Source: Selaginella moellendorffii (lineage: Eukaryota; Streptophyta; Lycopodiopsida; Selaginellales; Selaginellaceae). From it: a stretch of 64,000 nt of DNA. A model generated the notes under the pieces. It was not told where the DNA came from and ran no database searches. It saw only the letters and a list, made by a program, of their open reading frames with translations. Positions 54,474 through 64,000 of the stretch are shown piece after piece. How positions within the stretch are numbered: the stretch's first letter is position 1; the number at the start of each line of letters is the position of its first letter. Made by a program: the position numbers and the translations under genes. The DNA lies in assembly GCF_000143415.4 (NCBI RefSeq), contig NW_003314264.1:2453444-2517443 (forward strand). Reading direction: 5' to 3'.

Positions 54474-56916
54474 ATGCCTCGGACTAGCAAGAATGTGGAT
54501 CACAAGCGCAGGGCAGAGGTGTTGGTAGGAAATCGCCGGGCGATGAGGCTCAAGACTACTGGAATGAGCGCCGATCTTGCCGATCTTGCGAAGGTAGGGG
54601 CAGAGGGCGAGGTGGATGTGGAGAATGGCCAAGCTCTCTCGAAATCTGGGAACTTTGTGCTCGGCGATGCCGCGAAAGTGAAGAACAATCTCCGGATCTT
54701 CAATATGTGCTACTTGCAAGCGATCAAGGTGTGACATTCTTCCATTCTTTGGTTGTGTCTTAGATGTTTTCCTTCTCTTTTCTTTTTTCTCTTTCCACAG
54801 GAAGAGCAGGAGCGTTGCAAGAAGATGAGGAACGCTTCCCAGCGTCCCGACTTGAAAGCGATCTCCAAGGTGATCATCTATGCCAAAACGAAGAACCTCT
54901 AACATGTTTCTTCTTCACAGATGCTGCGCATGAACGCGATTCTTTTTCCGGAGAAGCGCATTGGCGACTTACCTGGTATGCTTTTTATGATCTTCGCGTC
55001 GAAGTATACAATGCTTCTTTCTAGGAGTAAAAGTCGGAGACACTTTCTTCTCTCGAGCTGAGCTTGTCAGCGTGGGGATCCACAAACACTGGATAAACGG
55101 AATAGATTACATTGGAAAGGTACTTGCTAGTAGCACGATGATTTATCTCTCACGCTTTGCTTAGGGAGACAACGATCACAAGACATATAACTTGCCTCTG
55201 GCCATTTCTATCGTCATGTCGGGAGGCTACGAGGACGACGTTGACAACTCCGATGATGTGATTTACACAGGACAAGGTGGAAACAATCTCGCTGGTGACC
55301 GGCGCCAAATGAAACATCAAGAGATGAAGCGTGGTAATCTGGCCTTGAAGGTTTGTGCTTGCTTTACGTTCCATTGGCTTACGTGCTGAGTTTGCAGAAC
55401 TCTATTGAAGAAGGGAACCCTGTCAGAGTCTTCCGTGGCCATGACTTGAGGCACAGCTACACTAAAAGGGTGTACACGTACGATGGCCTCTACAAGGTAT
55501 TCACGATCGATTTCCTAGTCTGCGTTGTTTTAACTGTGTTTGTAGGTAGTGGACTATTGGGCTGAGAGAGGGATATCCGGTTTCAAGGTTTATAAATTCA
55601 AGCTAAGGCGCTGTGAAGGCCAGCCAGCGCTTACCACTGAGCAAGTCCGCTTCTGTAGAGGAAAGCTTCCTGTGGCGCCATCTGAGCGCGGGTGAGTACG
55701 CAGTGAACTTGGTTTGGAAAACTAAAGTTTGATCCTCTCTTTTGCAGACTGGTTTGCAAAGATATTTCCAATGGACTGGAAGTTTTGCCAGTTCCCGTGT
55801 CGAATCTCGTGGACAATCCGCCTTGTGCACCCGATGGTATTTCACAAGTTTCATGCATTCTTTGTGTGACAAATGACTTTCGTAGGCTACAGATACATCA
55901 ACAAAATCGAAATTGATGACGGGATTGTACTTCCGCCTCCAGCGCTGGGATGCAGTTGCAAGGGGCTCTGCGTTGATCCTAAAACATGCAGCTGTGCAAA
56001 ACGAAATGGACACACGTTTCCATACGTTGACAGCCATGGTGGCAGGTTCTCGACTCGATTTTTCGTGCAAGACTGATTTTCTTTTGTGTTTTTTAGACTG
56101 GCTGTGCCTCTTGACGCCGTGTATGAGTGTGGCCCAAACTGCGGGTGCGGTCCGGCATGTATAAACCGAGTGACGCAGCGTGGCCTACGTTACCGCCTTG
56201 AGGTGAGCATTGTCAAGTGTTGGCGGCAATTTTGATATGTTGTTGCTACGATTTCAGGTGTACAAAACCCAGCACAAAGGATGGGCTGTTAGATCATGGG
56301 ATTCCATCCCTGCTGGAGCGCCCGTCTGTGAATACTTTGGCAAAGTTATAAAGTCTGACAGTCTCGACGTAAAGAGCGACGTCTATTTGTTTGATCTGGA
56401 TTGCATTCAAACCATGCGAGGAGTTGACGGCAGACAGGTATACCATTTACATTTGGATTCGAGAATTTCTAAAACTTCTTCTCCAGAGACGGTGGGGAGA
56501 CTTGAACAAGTTTTTGGACTACCAGAATGGGAAAGTTAGCTGCGAGTCCAGGGACGCTGAGGATGCGGAACACCATGGACAAGCGGAGTTTTGCCTGGAC
56601 GGAGGCGAGTGTGGAGCAGTAGCGCGTTTTATCAATCACAGCTGCGAGCCAAACCTCTTCATCCAGTGCGTTTTATCGACTCATCACGACATGCGAATCC
56701 CTCGGATTGTACTGTTTGCAGCTGACAACATAGCACCACTTCAGGTAAAACTTTTCGCAAATCTAATAGACATCCAGATGATCTTTGTTGTGAAAATGGC
56801 AGGAGCTAAGCTACGACTATGGCTATGCACTCAACAGTGTGGTCGATTCTGATGGTCTAGTGAAAAAATTGCCGTGTTACTGTGGAGCACTCTCGTGTAG
56901 GAAGCGACTTTATTAA
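54474..56916 (+). CDS. SUVH4: SUVH4/KRYPTONITE-type histone H3K9 methyltransferase
   Basis: About thirteen short exons encode roughly 640 residues, close to Arabidopsis KYP. The order is: basic N-terminus, SRA (YDG) domain with GVKVGDTFFSRAEL, GYEDDVDNSDDVIYTGQGG and VRVFRGH, then a Cys-rich pre-SET (CSCKGLCVDPKTCSCAKRN, CGPNCGCGPAC), the SET domain (GWAVRSWDSIPAGAPVCEY, ARFINHSCEPNL, ELSYDYGY) and a post-SET CYCGALSC near the end. SRA binds methylated DNA, and SET writes H3K9me2 that supports CHG methylation of transposons. No lesion is visible. Confidence 0.93.
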
Positions 56917-57571
56917 CAGCGGAAACGGATGTAAGGAAGTTCTTGACAGATTGATGATGGCAAGTTCTTATGATATTTGTTTCGCAGGAACAGTATCATG
57001 TTTGTATTTGATTGTAAAAGGTTGCGGCTTCGGAGGTTTATATTATCGTCAGGTTCACAACCTTTTCACGAAGAGTTAGACTGGATATTGATGAAATTTT
57101 GGCCAAGCGAACCTTATGTAACAGGAACAAAATCTTAGACCGCGATTAATATTATATGGAGCCAACCCAGGCCCAAGAACTGTCTCGTTTTTAAGAGATT
57201 GCTTGAGTCTCAGAGGATTGGAAAAAGTATGAGCTTGTCACTAGGTGATACTACGATGGAGCTCGAGGTTTGGATCATTGGCCTTGGGAAGTCTGATGAT
57301 GGAAGATCACCTGGATTTTAAGAAGAGTGAAAAATTGTAAGATAAAATGGCGGGATCGTGCTAAAGAAGAAAAGCTCAACGGCTATATCACTCTCAAATT
57401 TTTCTTTTGGGCGGCTTGGTCAGTAAAGAGACGGAAATGTGCCTGGGCGCGATCACGGTGGAATAGGGTCCGACGATCTTCTCGCCCGCCCTACTCTAGG
57501 TACGCGATCTTTCTTTTCGCGCCTGTTCTTTGCTGGATCGTCTCCAATTCTGGATGCTAGGGTTGCGCGAC
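56917..57571. other. Intergenic SUVH - coiled-coil gene
   Basis: 655 bp with SUVH 3' flank, and a TAGGGTTG motif at 57558-57565 just before the next start codon. No RNA gene or other ORF of note is seen. Confidence 0.5.
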
Positions 57572-59775
57572 ATGGCAAGAGGAGGGATCCGGAGGTCGCG
57601 CTGCGACGAGAATGCGAGGAGGGCCGAGGAAGAGGAGGCAGAGGCCGTGAAGCGGGCGAAAGGCGCGGATTATGGCAGCGCCAGGGAGAAAGAGGGCACT
57701 GGATCGAGTAAAGAGCAGCAGCAGAGTAGGAAGGGCAAGAAATCTGGGCGTAGGAGAGGCCGCGCGAAGAAAGACGGGAGCTCCATGGCGACGGCGTTGC
57801 TCCCGATCAACGAGAATGCATCTGGATCGTCTCTGGAAGGGGGAATCGCCAAGAAAGACGAGGATTTGCTCGTGGACAAGGCCAAAAATGTTGAAGTGGA
57901 GGCTGTGGCATGTAAGTACCTTGTTTCCTTCTTTTGAGAACTTTGTTCGAAGGGGAGTTTTTTTGCAGTCGTGGAAAGCACGAAGCCTGCGAGTTTGAGT
58001 GAGGATGGAGAAGGTAACTCCACCTTTTGTTTGAACTTTTCTGACGACGTGTTTCCACAGTCGAGCTCTCGTCATCTTCCTGCATGCACAGCCCCGAATC
58101 GCCCAAGGAGAGGACTGTCATCTGGAGCAATGCCGCTTTCTGCTCAGAGCAGCAAACTCAGACGCCGACTGCGACGATGTCTGTGGAGAAAAGCGTCCTC
58201 GTATGCAACGATGATACGGTGGCTGGTATGGAACTGATGACAGCTGAAGATGGTCTGAAGGATACCAAAGGTAGCGATGGATCTTCAGCAGTGAAACTTT
58301 CCTTGGCTGTTGAGGCCAACGAAGTACATGAAGTCAAGGTGCCAGAGAAAAATGAAATGACAGCGATCGTCGAAGAGGACGAAGTAGACCACCTGGAGAA
58401 AGAGATAGAGAACGAGATCGCACTTCTGACTAAGAGGTTGGCGGAGCTTCGTGCAAAACGGGAGGCGAAACACAAGACGCAGGAACGAGCAAAGCGTGCA
58501 CTCAGCTGTCCCCCGACTCCGCTTTCGTCCGGACTACAGGAACAGACGAACGATGGAGACAAGAGTAAGAGCCGGGGGAAAGGAAGGATGGTGTCGGCCA
58601 AGTTTCTGCAGTGGCCAACAAAAAGTCCTGACCTTGAACCAAAGACGTCGGAGAAGCAGGCGTCCTTTAGAAGAAACGAGGCTACTACGATTTCCTTTCA
58701 AGCTACTCCGACGAATGCCGTGACTCCTTTCTCCAAAGGTACTTCGACGGGTGCTGTGACTTCTTTTTCGAAGGCTACGACTCCTCATCACGGCCGTGCT
58801 CCTGTTCCGGACGCTGAGCAAAAGGAAACTTTTCTCAAGTCGGCTCCAAGAGTTTCTGTTCCGGACGCTGAGCAAAAAGAATCTTCTCTCAAGTCGGCTC
58901 CAAGAGTTCCTGTTCCGGACGCTGAGCAAAAAGAAAGTTCTCTCAAGTCGGCTCCAAGAGTTCTTCTTCGAAGCAAAGCCATTGAGAAACTCCAGGCAGG
59001 CGCAGGTCTCAAGTGTCTAGCTCGGCCAGCGAGCTCCCTGAAGAGTAGCTACCGTTGCAGCCTCGATGGCAACTTCATCGAGCAGATCCGAAACCTCAGC
59101 TTAAGCCCCGCCACCAGCAACGTTTCGGAGGCATCCAAGAAGTTCGACTGGACCAAGTCGCTTAGATCTGGAGCTACCGTGGAGAAGAGGCCCCAGGTTG
59201 ACGAGAGCCACAAGAAGGCAAAGGGGACTCCGGAAGCACAGCTTCTAGTCGATCTCAAGGAGAGCAACAAGGCGTCCAAAGTTTCTCCGTCCGTGACACG
59301 AAAGGTGAGGAACGTCGCAAGCCGGTACAACGAGTCTCCTGCTCAACACCAGCCTACGAGGAAGCGATCTCTGGACATCCCGTCTCAAGCATCGCCAGAC
59401 ACGGGAGGAGCGGCACCAGCAGCTTCGAGCCACAGGAAAAGAGTGTCACTCGATCAGCAGCAGCAGCAGGAGCAGGCAGTCGACGCAGCAAATCCTCCAG
59501 CTCGAAAGTCTGGCATTGGAGCAGCGGCAAGATCCGGATTGAGTCGTCTCCGGCCGAGGAATCCAGCGAGCAGGGAGGCGATGAAAACGCCACCGATGAG
59601 AAGAGATGGATTGGAGAGCGAGCTCAAAAAGCTGCCGGGTCTGGTGATCAACCGGGAGGTGGAGTATAGTCCCAGAGACTCGGGCTGCGTGAAGCGCGCG
59701 AGCCAACAAGGAGGAAAGAAGAGCTTCTTCCTAAGCACCGAGAGCTGGGACGCTGGCCATCGAGAAGAAAAGTAG
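57572..59775 (+). CDS. Basic coiled-coil protein with 18-residue repeats, unknown
   Basis: Three exons with junctions at about 57912/57967 and 58016/58061 keep one frame to 59775. The N-terminus is very basic (KGKKSGRRRGRAKK). A segment near residue 180 (HLEKEIENEIALLTKRLAE, continuing LRAKREAKHK) forms a strong coiled coil. Three 18-residue repeats (VPDAEQKESSLKSAPRVP) follow, then a Ser/Lys/Arg-rich disordered tail. The composition suggests a nuclear or chromatin-associated protein, by inference only. An in-frame ATG also exists at 57530, so the start is uncertain. Confidence 0.7.
58804..58965 (+). repeat. Three 54-bp in-frame tandem repeats
   Basis: Three units beginning GTTCCGGACGCTGAGCAAAA at 58804, 58858 and 58912, exactly 54 bp apart, encode VPDAEQKE..LKSAPRV. 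They differ at a few positions only. Confidence 0.95.
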
Positions 59776-59958
59776 AGAAAATCTAAGCGAGGTAACGTTT
59801 GTTTCTTCTTTTTTTTTTTCCTCCCATGGTTTGATCGCTCAACTTCTGGCTGGGTCATCCTTTTCAAATAAGGGGAATATGCTTGTTGTTAAATACTATG
59901 CGAATATACTCGTTGTTCTAAGAATATTTAGGGTTCTAGGGAAGAAGGTCAGGAGATT

Positions 59959-61413
59959 ATGGCTGGCGCCCCGCCTCCAGGTTTGGCGATCGCGCCGATC
60001 GATCGATCAATCACTGACGCTTCTCTCTTGTAGACGATAGCAGCCTGGTGGTGGTGTTGCTGGATACTAGCCTGCATTTCTGGAATGCAGTGGTGAGGTC
60101 CTCTTCAGGGCTCCAACAGGTGAGAATATTTTGCATTTCCTTGAAAGGGGCCAGTTTGATCTCTTCGTTTCTCACAGGTTTTGTCATTCCTCAATTCCCT
60201 GGCGCTCATGAATCACATGAACCATCTGGTGATTATTGCGAGTGGATGCAATTCTTGGTGAGTGACAAGAACTTCTTTTTGCCGTTGCTAAGAATTTTCC
60301 CTGCCTGTAAATTGCAGCGAATTCTTATATGATTCTTTGGACTCAGATGAAAGAGCTGGTGCAAATCACCAGACGGCCTCGGAGAAGATTGTACACAAAT
60401 TAAATGATTTCGTTTCCAGGGATGCTACTCAGCCTCCGAAATTCCAGCCTTCGCTACTCTCGGCGTCCTTGTCAATGGCTCTTTGTTGTGAGTATCTCAT
60501 TTCTATCCTTTTAGTCTTTCCTTTTTCCCTTCGCAGATATCCAAAGGGCACTCAAAGAAAAGATAGGTCCTTCCAAGCCCAGGGTGAGTAGCGTGGTTTG
60601 ACCCGCTTGTCTTACATTTGCTTACTACAGATGCTTTGCTTGCAAGCCTCGCCTGACGCTCCTCATCAGTAGGATTTTTTGTTTTTTTGTTTTCTTTTTT
60701 CCGAGTAATACGTGGTTTCATACGATGGTTTGGGTTTTGAAGGTACATTGCTATCATGAATGCCATCTTCTCAGCACAGCGTTCCATGGTTATCAAGTTT
60801 CACGAGCTTTATCAAGAAACGTATATTAACCATCTCTTGCTGCCTTTTAGGTGCCAATCGATGCGTGCATGGTCGGTGCTCAACATTCGGCCTTTCTTCA
60901 ACAGGTTTGGAGTGAGACTCTTTTGTTTCCTTTTGTTCTATCGTAACATTCCAGGCCGCGGACATTACCGGTGGAACTTACTTAATGCCGCAACAAGCGG
61001 ATTCGCTGTTAGAGTACTTGATGGTAGAAAACTTGGAACTTCTTTTTCATTCTTAAGAGATTTTCCTGGCAGACAATTTTCACAGTGGATTTACACTCTA
61101 GGCAATTCATCCAGCTCCCCCGCTCGGCAGGAGTGGATTTTCGGGCCTCGTAAGGAGAAGAGAAAAAAGCTTCAATCAAATTATAACAGACATTCTTTGC
61201 AGCTGTTTCTGCCACAAACGCACAATTGACATGGGCTATATATGCTCGGTTTGTTTATCAATCTTCTGCAAGCAACATAAGGAGTGCTCAACTTGCGGGT
61301 AAGTCAAGACTTTTGTCTACTTTCCTCTTTTCCATCTTCTGACGTGAGGGAAAAAAAATTACAGCTCAAGCTTTGCTAGCAGCGGCACGAAGCGCAAGAC
61401 GCCCGCCTCGTGA
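59959..61413 (+). CDS. TFB4: TFIIH core subunit TFB4/p34
   Basis: About ten short exons. The start MAGAPPPDDSSLVVVLLDT leads into a von Willebrand-A-like fold (DTSLHFWNAV, FLNSLALMNHMNHLVIIASG). The middle has LSMALCYIQRALKEKIG and IMNAIFSAQRSMVPIDAC-type segments across introns. The C-terminus has a C4 zinc module (CFCHKR, GYICSVC, CSTC) as in p34. In TFIIH it supports p44/XPD in transcription initiation and nucleotide excision repair. One exon begins with only 14 bases of TAGGGTTC-linked leader upstream. Confidence 0.9.
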
Positions 61414-61612
61414 CTCTTACACAGAATACAACACTGGTGGTGGCCGACCTCCTGCTGCGGTTTTGGTGGTATTAGTTCCAACTCCCAGGATCAACTCCCT
61501 TCGAGGTTGCTCTTCTCGGTCGATGCTTGGCTCATGTCGTGCCGCCGCACGGCCTCCTTGAGCTTTCTCTGATGCTCTTGGAGTAGTAGCGAGCCGGGAC
61601 GAAGCGAGTGCT

Positions 61613-61991
61613 ACATGACAAGTGCCACGACCTTTCCAGCCTTGTATACGTTACTGTAAGTTCCTTGTCCAATCTGCAAAGATAAGAAACGTTCCCATCA
61701 AATCTTTGCTGCCCTTACCTTGTCAAGCTTTTCGAAAGAATCAGCATCCAGCCTTGGATCGCCTCGCCAGCCACCGCCATCCGCGGCGACCTTGGGGATG
61801 ACGCTTTGACGAGGATTTGGATCCTGTGCATGGAGCCTCGCCCGGCGCTTGTCCATGCTCCTGGATCTCTCGCCCACTATCCAACTCGATCCTCGTAGAT
61901 AAATGCGCAGCTGTGGCCGCGAGTAGGATTTGTCCTTGGGACTTCCCTGCGATCTCGAGTTGGAGGACGACTTTGCGCAGATACAGCCCAT
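61613..61991 (-). pseudogene. Truncated CDK-like protein kinase (N-terminal piece)
   Basis: Exon 1 starts MGCICAK, an N-myristoylation-type start seen in plant CDC2-related kinases, and ends DADSFEKLDK. After a short intron the glycine loop IGQGTYSNVYKAGKVVAL begins, but TAG follows within a few codons, with no VAIK-type lysine, activation loop or C-lobe. It is either an internal deletion or a fragment left by duplication. It lies 3' to TFB4 on the opposite strand. Confidence 0.72.
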
Positions 61992-62237
61992 TGGTGTGGA
62001 GACTCAGCAGCAGCTCTTCCTTGATTGCACTTCCTTCCAGCTCTCCCTTCCAGCTGCGGCAGCTCATTCCCATCCACTGGAATCCGACGCAGCTCCTCGG
62101 ATTCTCGAGCAGGCAAGCGCTTCTCCCAGCTCCCGGGGCGCCGTAAAGAGTGACATCTAGACTGCGAGACAGCATTCGCAACACCGCCGCCACCTCCTAC
62201 CTGTGATGGCACACGCGTAGGCAACAGGAATTCACGC
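61992..62237. other. Upstream of kinase fragment
   Basis: Open frames overlap here on the minus strand (for example MAAVLRMLSRSLDVTLYGA), but none shows a recognisable domain. It may be leader of the kinase fragment. Confidence 0.35.
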
Positions 62238-64000
62238 TTAATTTAGATAATGCTTCAACCGTTTGCGCCCGGCTTTCTGCTTGGCTTTCATTTTAGCAAC
62301 TTCAGCTTCCATTAAACCGTTGAGTGGAATCGCTAGAATCAGGTCGGGTGTGCTGGGGAACTTCTTCCTTGAGGACGCATCTGGGATTCCGTACTTCTCA
62401 GCAATGTCCTGCAATTCCGCTCTGAGAAACATCCCACGGTATTTCTGTTTGTCGGCCAGCTGCTCATCCTCTTCGTTCTCTCTCTGCTTCTTCTTGGCCT
62501 TCTTTTCGTTTGCAAGCCTCTCCCTCAATTTGCCCAACTCCTTTAGCAGCGCAATTTCCTCCTCTGTCAACCGCAAACACCTGTCAAAAGAAATCTCTGC
62601 TTTTGTGTATGCAACTGTGCCGTCGTCCTGCTCATAATGCGTCACCAGTTCCTTCGCTTCCTTGTTCTTAGTGCCCTTAGTCTTCTCCGGAGTTCCTGAA
62701 ACATAGCAAGTTAAGAAAAGCCAAGAAAGATTCCTAGGCTACCTTTCTTCCTGGATGTCGGCTTGTTAGTCTTCTCCGGAGTTCCTGAAACATGCGGGGT
62801 CATTAGACAAGAGAAGCCATAATTAAACTACGTTACCTTGTTCTAACGTCCTGTTTTCCTCGTGCTCCTCCGACGGAAGAGAAGTCGGCCTCGGGCAGAC
62901 GTACACATAATATAGCTTGAAAGGATCAGTAAGGATTGTCCACTGTATAAATTCTTCTCGACGCACGAACTTAAACTCTGTACCCCTGTGAGCTCCGGGG
63001 TTAAGGCACACCTGAACGAACCAGAAGTGCAGCATTCCGTGCCCGTCCTTCCAGACAAGCAATCCGTCAACGTACTTGAAATTAAACGATCCTGTCATGT
63101 AGAAAACCTTCTCGTTCGTGTTCAAGTCGCTGGCGGTTATCAGCTTCGGCTTGCCAGATAAACTTTCAACCCGATCCGCCTGGTAGTTGGTGCCTCGAAA
63201 ACAGAAGCCCTCGTCCAATACAGCCTCTGCTACAATCCCCTCGCATATGTATCCTACTTGGGGCCAAACGGTGTTCCTTTCCTTCAGTAGCTGTTGAAGG
63301 AGCGCACGCATCTGCGGAGTTCGGTACGCATGCCTCTCCCTCCTTAACAAACGCATCTGGAGATCGAGTTCTCGGATAAACGGAGTGCACGGAATTGAAG
63401 ACTCCTGGCCGGCAATAGGGAGAAGAAATCCGTCCACAAGTTCGGGCTGCTTCCGCATTGACTGGAAATTTTCATCCTCCCTGAATAACCAGACAACCTC
63501 ACTCCAGTCGCAAGCATCAGCAAGGAATTTATGGCCGGGTGGCGAACAATAAGCAGACGAAACTATCTCAGTCGTAAACCTAGCGGGCACCTGCCAACGA
63601 ACAAACAATTAGCTGAAACATAGTTGATGACCACATACCGGCCCGGTTTCAGTCTTCCGCTTCAATACGGCCATCGCGAGCGGATTCTCAACTTTCCGCT
63701 TGTTGAAAGCATTACCAGTTATTGTGTTCACGTACTGCGCACATTTTTCCTCGAGCAGGTACAAGGACATAGGATGTCTCCCAGCAAGATGGTCCACCAC
63801 AGCGACACGGTCAGGATTCTCTCGGAGCATCGGGCCGAGAATTTTACAAGTCGTGAGAAATGTATTGTACTCCTCCTGCAGTAAGCAAGATAATGACGAT
63901 ACGGGAAGAAGAATCTATTTTACCGTGGTGAAAAGACAGTTGAAATGCTCGTTGATATGTGTTACGTCCACCCGAGTTACGTTGTGGGAAAATGTCTGGA
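62238..64000 (-). CDS. Unrecognised protein, 5' end outside window
   Basis: At least six exons on the minus strand; the 5' end is beyond 64000. The readable part is about 450 residues. Its first block (HFNCLFTT, LRENPDRVAVVDHLAGRHP) is followed by a block with GFCFRGTNYQADRVESLSGK, then FYMTGSFNFKYVDGLLVWKDG, and a Lys/Glu-rich coiled tail. Near the end RAELQDIAEKYGIPDASSRKK looks like a SAP-type helix-turn-helix. Two adjacent exons both begin GAACTCCGGAGAAGACTAA after an identical acceptor, a duplicated exon. I do not recognise the family. Confidence 0.6.

Overview
The window is nuclear DNA of a land plant. The genes have many short (about 50-110 bp) GT-AG introns, and the proteins are plant types (PPR, Dof-like, OVATE-like, SUVH, plastid SecE, plant EamA transporters). 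Two identical tRNA-Phe(GAA) genes have the canonical plant sequence. GC-rich gene islands alternate with very AT-rich repeat blocks. The compact introns, GATCGATC runs near genes and intron-poor PPR genes fit a lycophyte such as Selaginella. That is an inference from style; no database was searched.

Layout. 1-3.9 kb: the left end of a direct segmental duplication (1-1524, second copy 16701-18230) that breaks off inside an EamA transporter gene and joins a RING-CH membrane ubiquitin ligase gene with an in-frame TGA. A frameshifted ubiquitin protease follows on the other strand. 3.9-9.4 kb: a Ty3/gypsy LTR retrotransposon (minus strand) with a 593-bp TRIM element nested in it. 9.4-11 kb: AT-rich. 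11-19.3 kb: glutathionyl-hydroquinone reductase, mitochondrial release factor RF1 (in-frame TGA), an OVATE-like protein, a divergent Dof-like protein, the intact EamA transporter and plastid SecE. 19.7-28.4 kb: DUF506 protein, tRNA-Phe, organellar RF3, tRNA-Phe, PRPP synthetase and a BTB protein. 28.7-36.9 kb: AT-rich DNA and a second, truncated and heavily mutated gypsy copy with its own independent TRIM insertion. 36.9-40.3 kb: broken SDR copy, RMD5/GID2 ligase, and an inverted fragment of the BTB gene 3' end split by a 285-bp MITE. 40.3-50 kb: degenerate sequence, a small YKG-motif ORF, PPR and LRR-receptor pseudogenes, then 3.6 kb of AT-rich DNA. 50-64 kb: intact SDR, alpha/beta hydrolase, PPR protein, SUVH4-type histone methyltransferase, a coiled-coil repeat protein, TFIIH subunit TFB4, a truncated kinase and an unrecognised gene running off the right end.

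Themes. Organelle gene expression and import recur (RF1, RF3, SecE, PPR, PRPP synthetase), but they look like unlinked housekeeping genes and not an operon-like unit. The strongest unusual signals are structural. The duplication breakpoint places EamA and RING-CH coding sequence in one open frame. Two nested mobile elements have paralogous empty sites inside the same window. Nonsense or frameshift lesions cluster in genes between the two duplication copies. Because the duplicate copies are so similar, haplotype mis-assembly must be excluded before reading them as biology.
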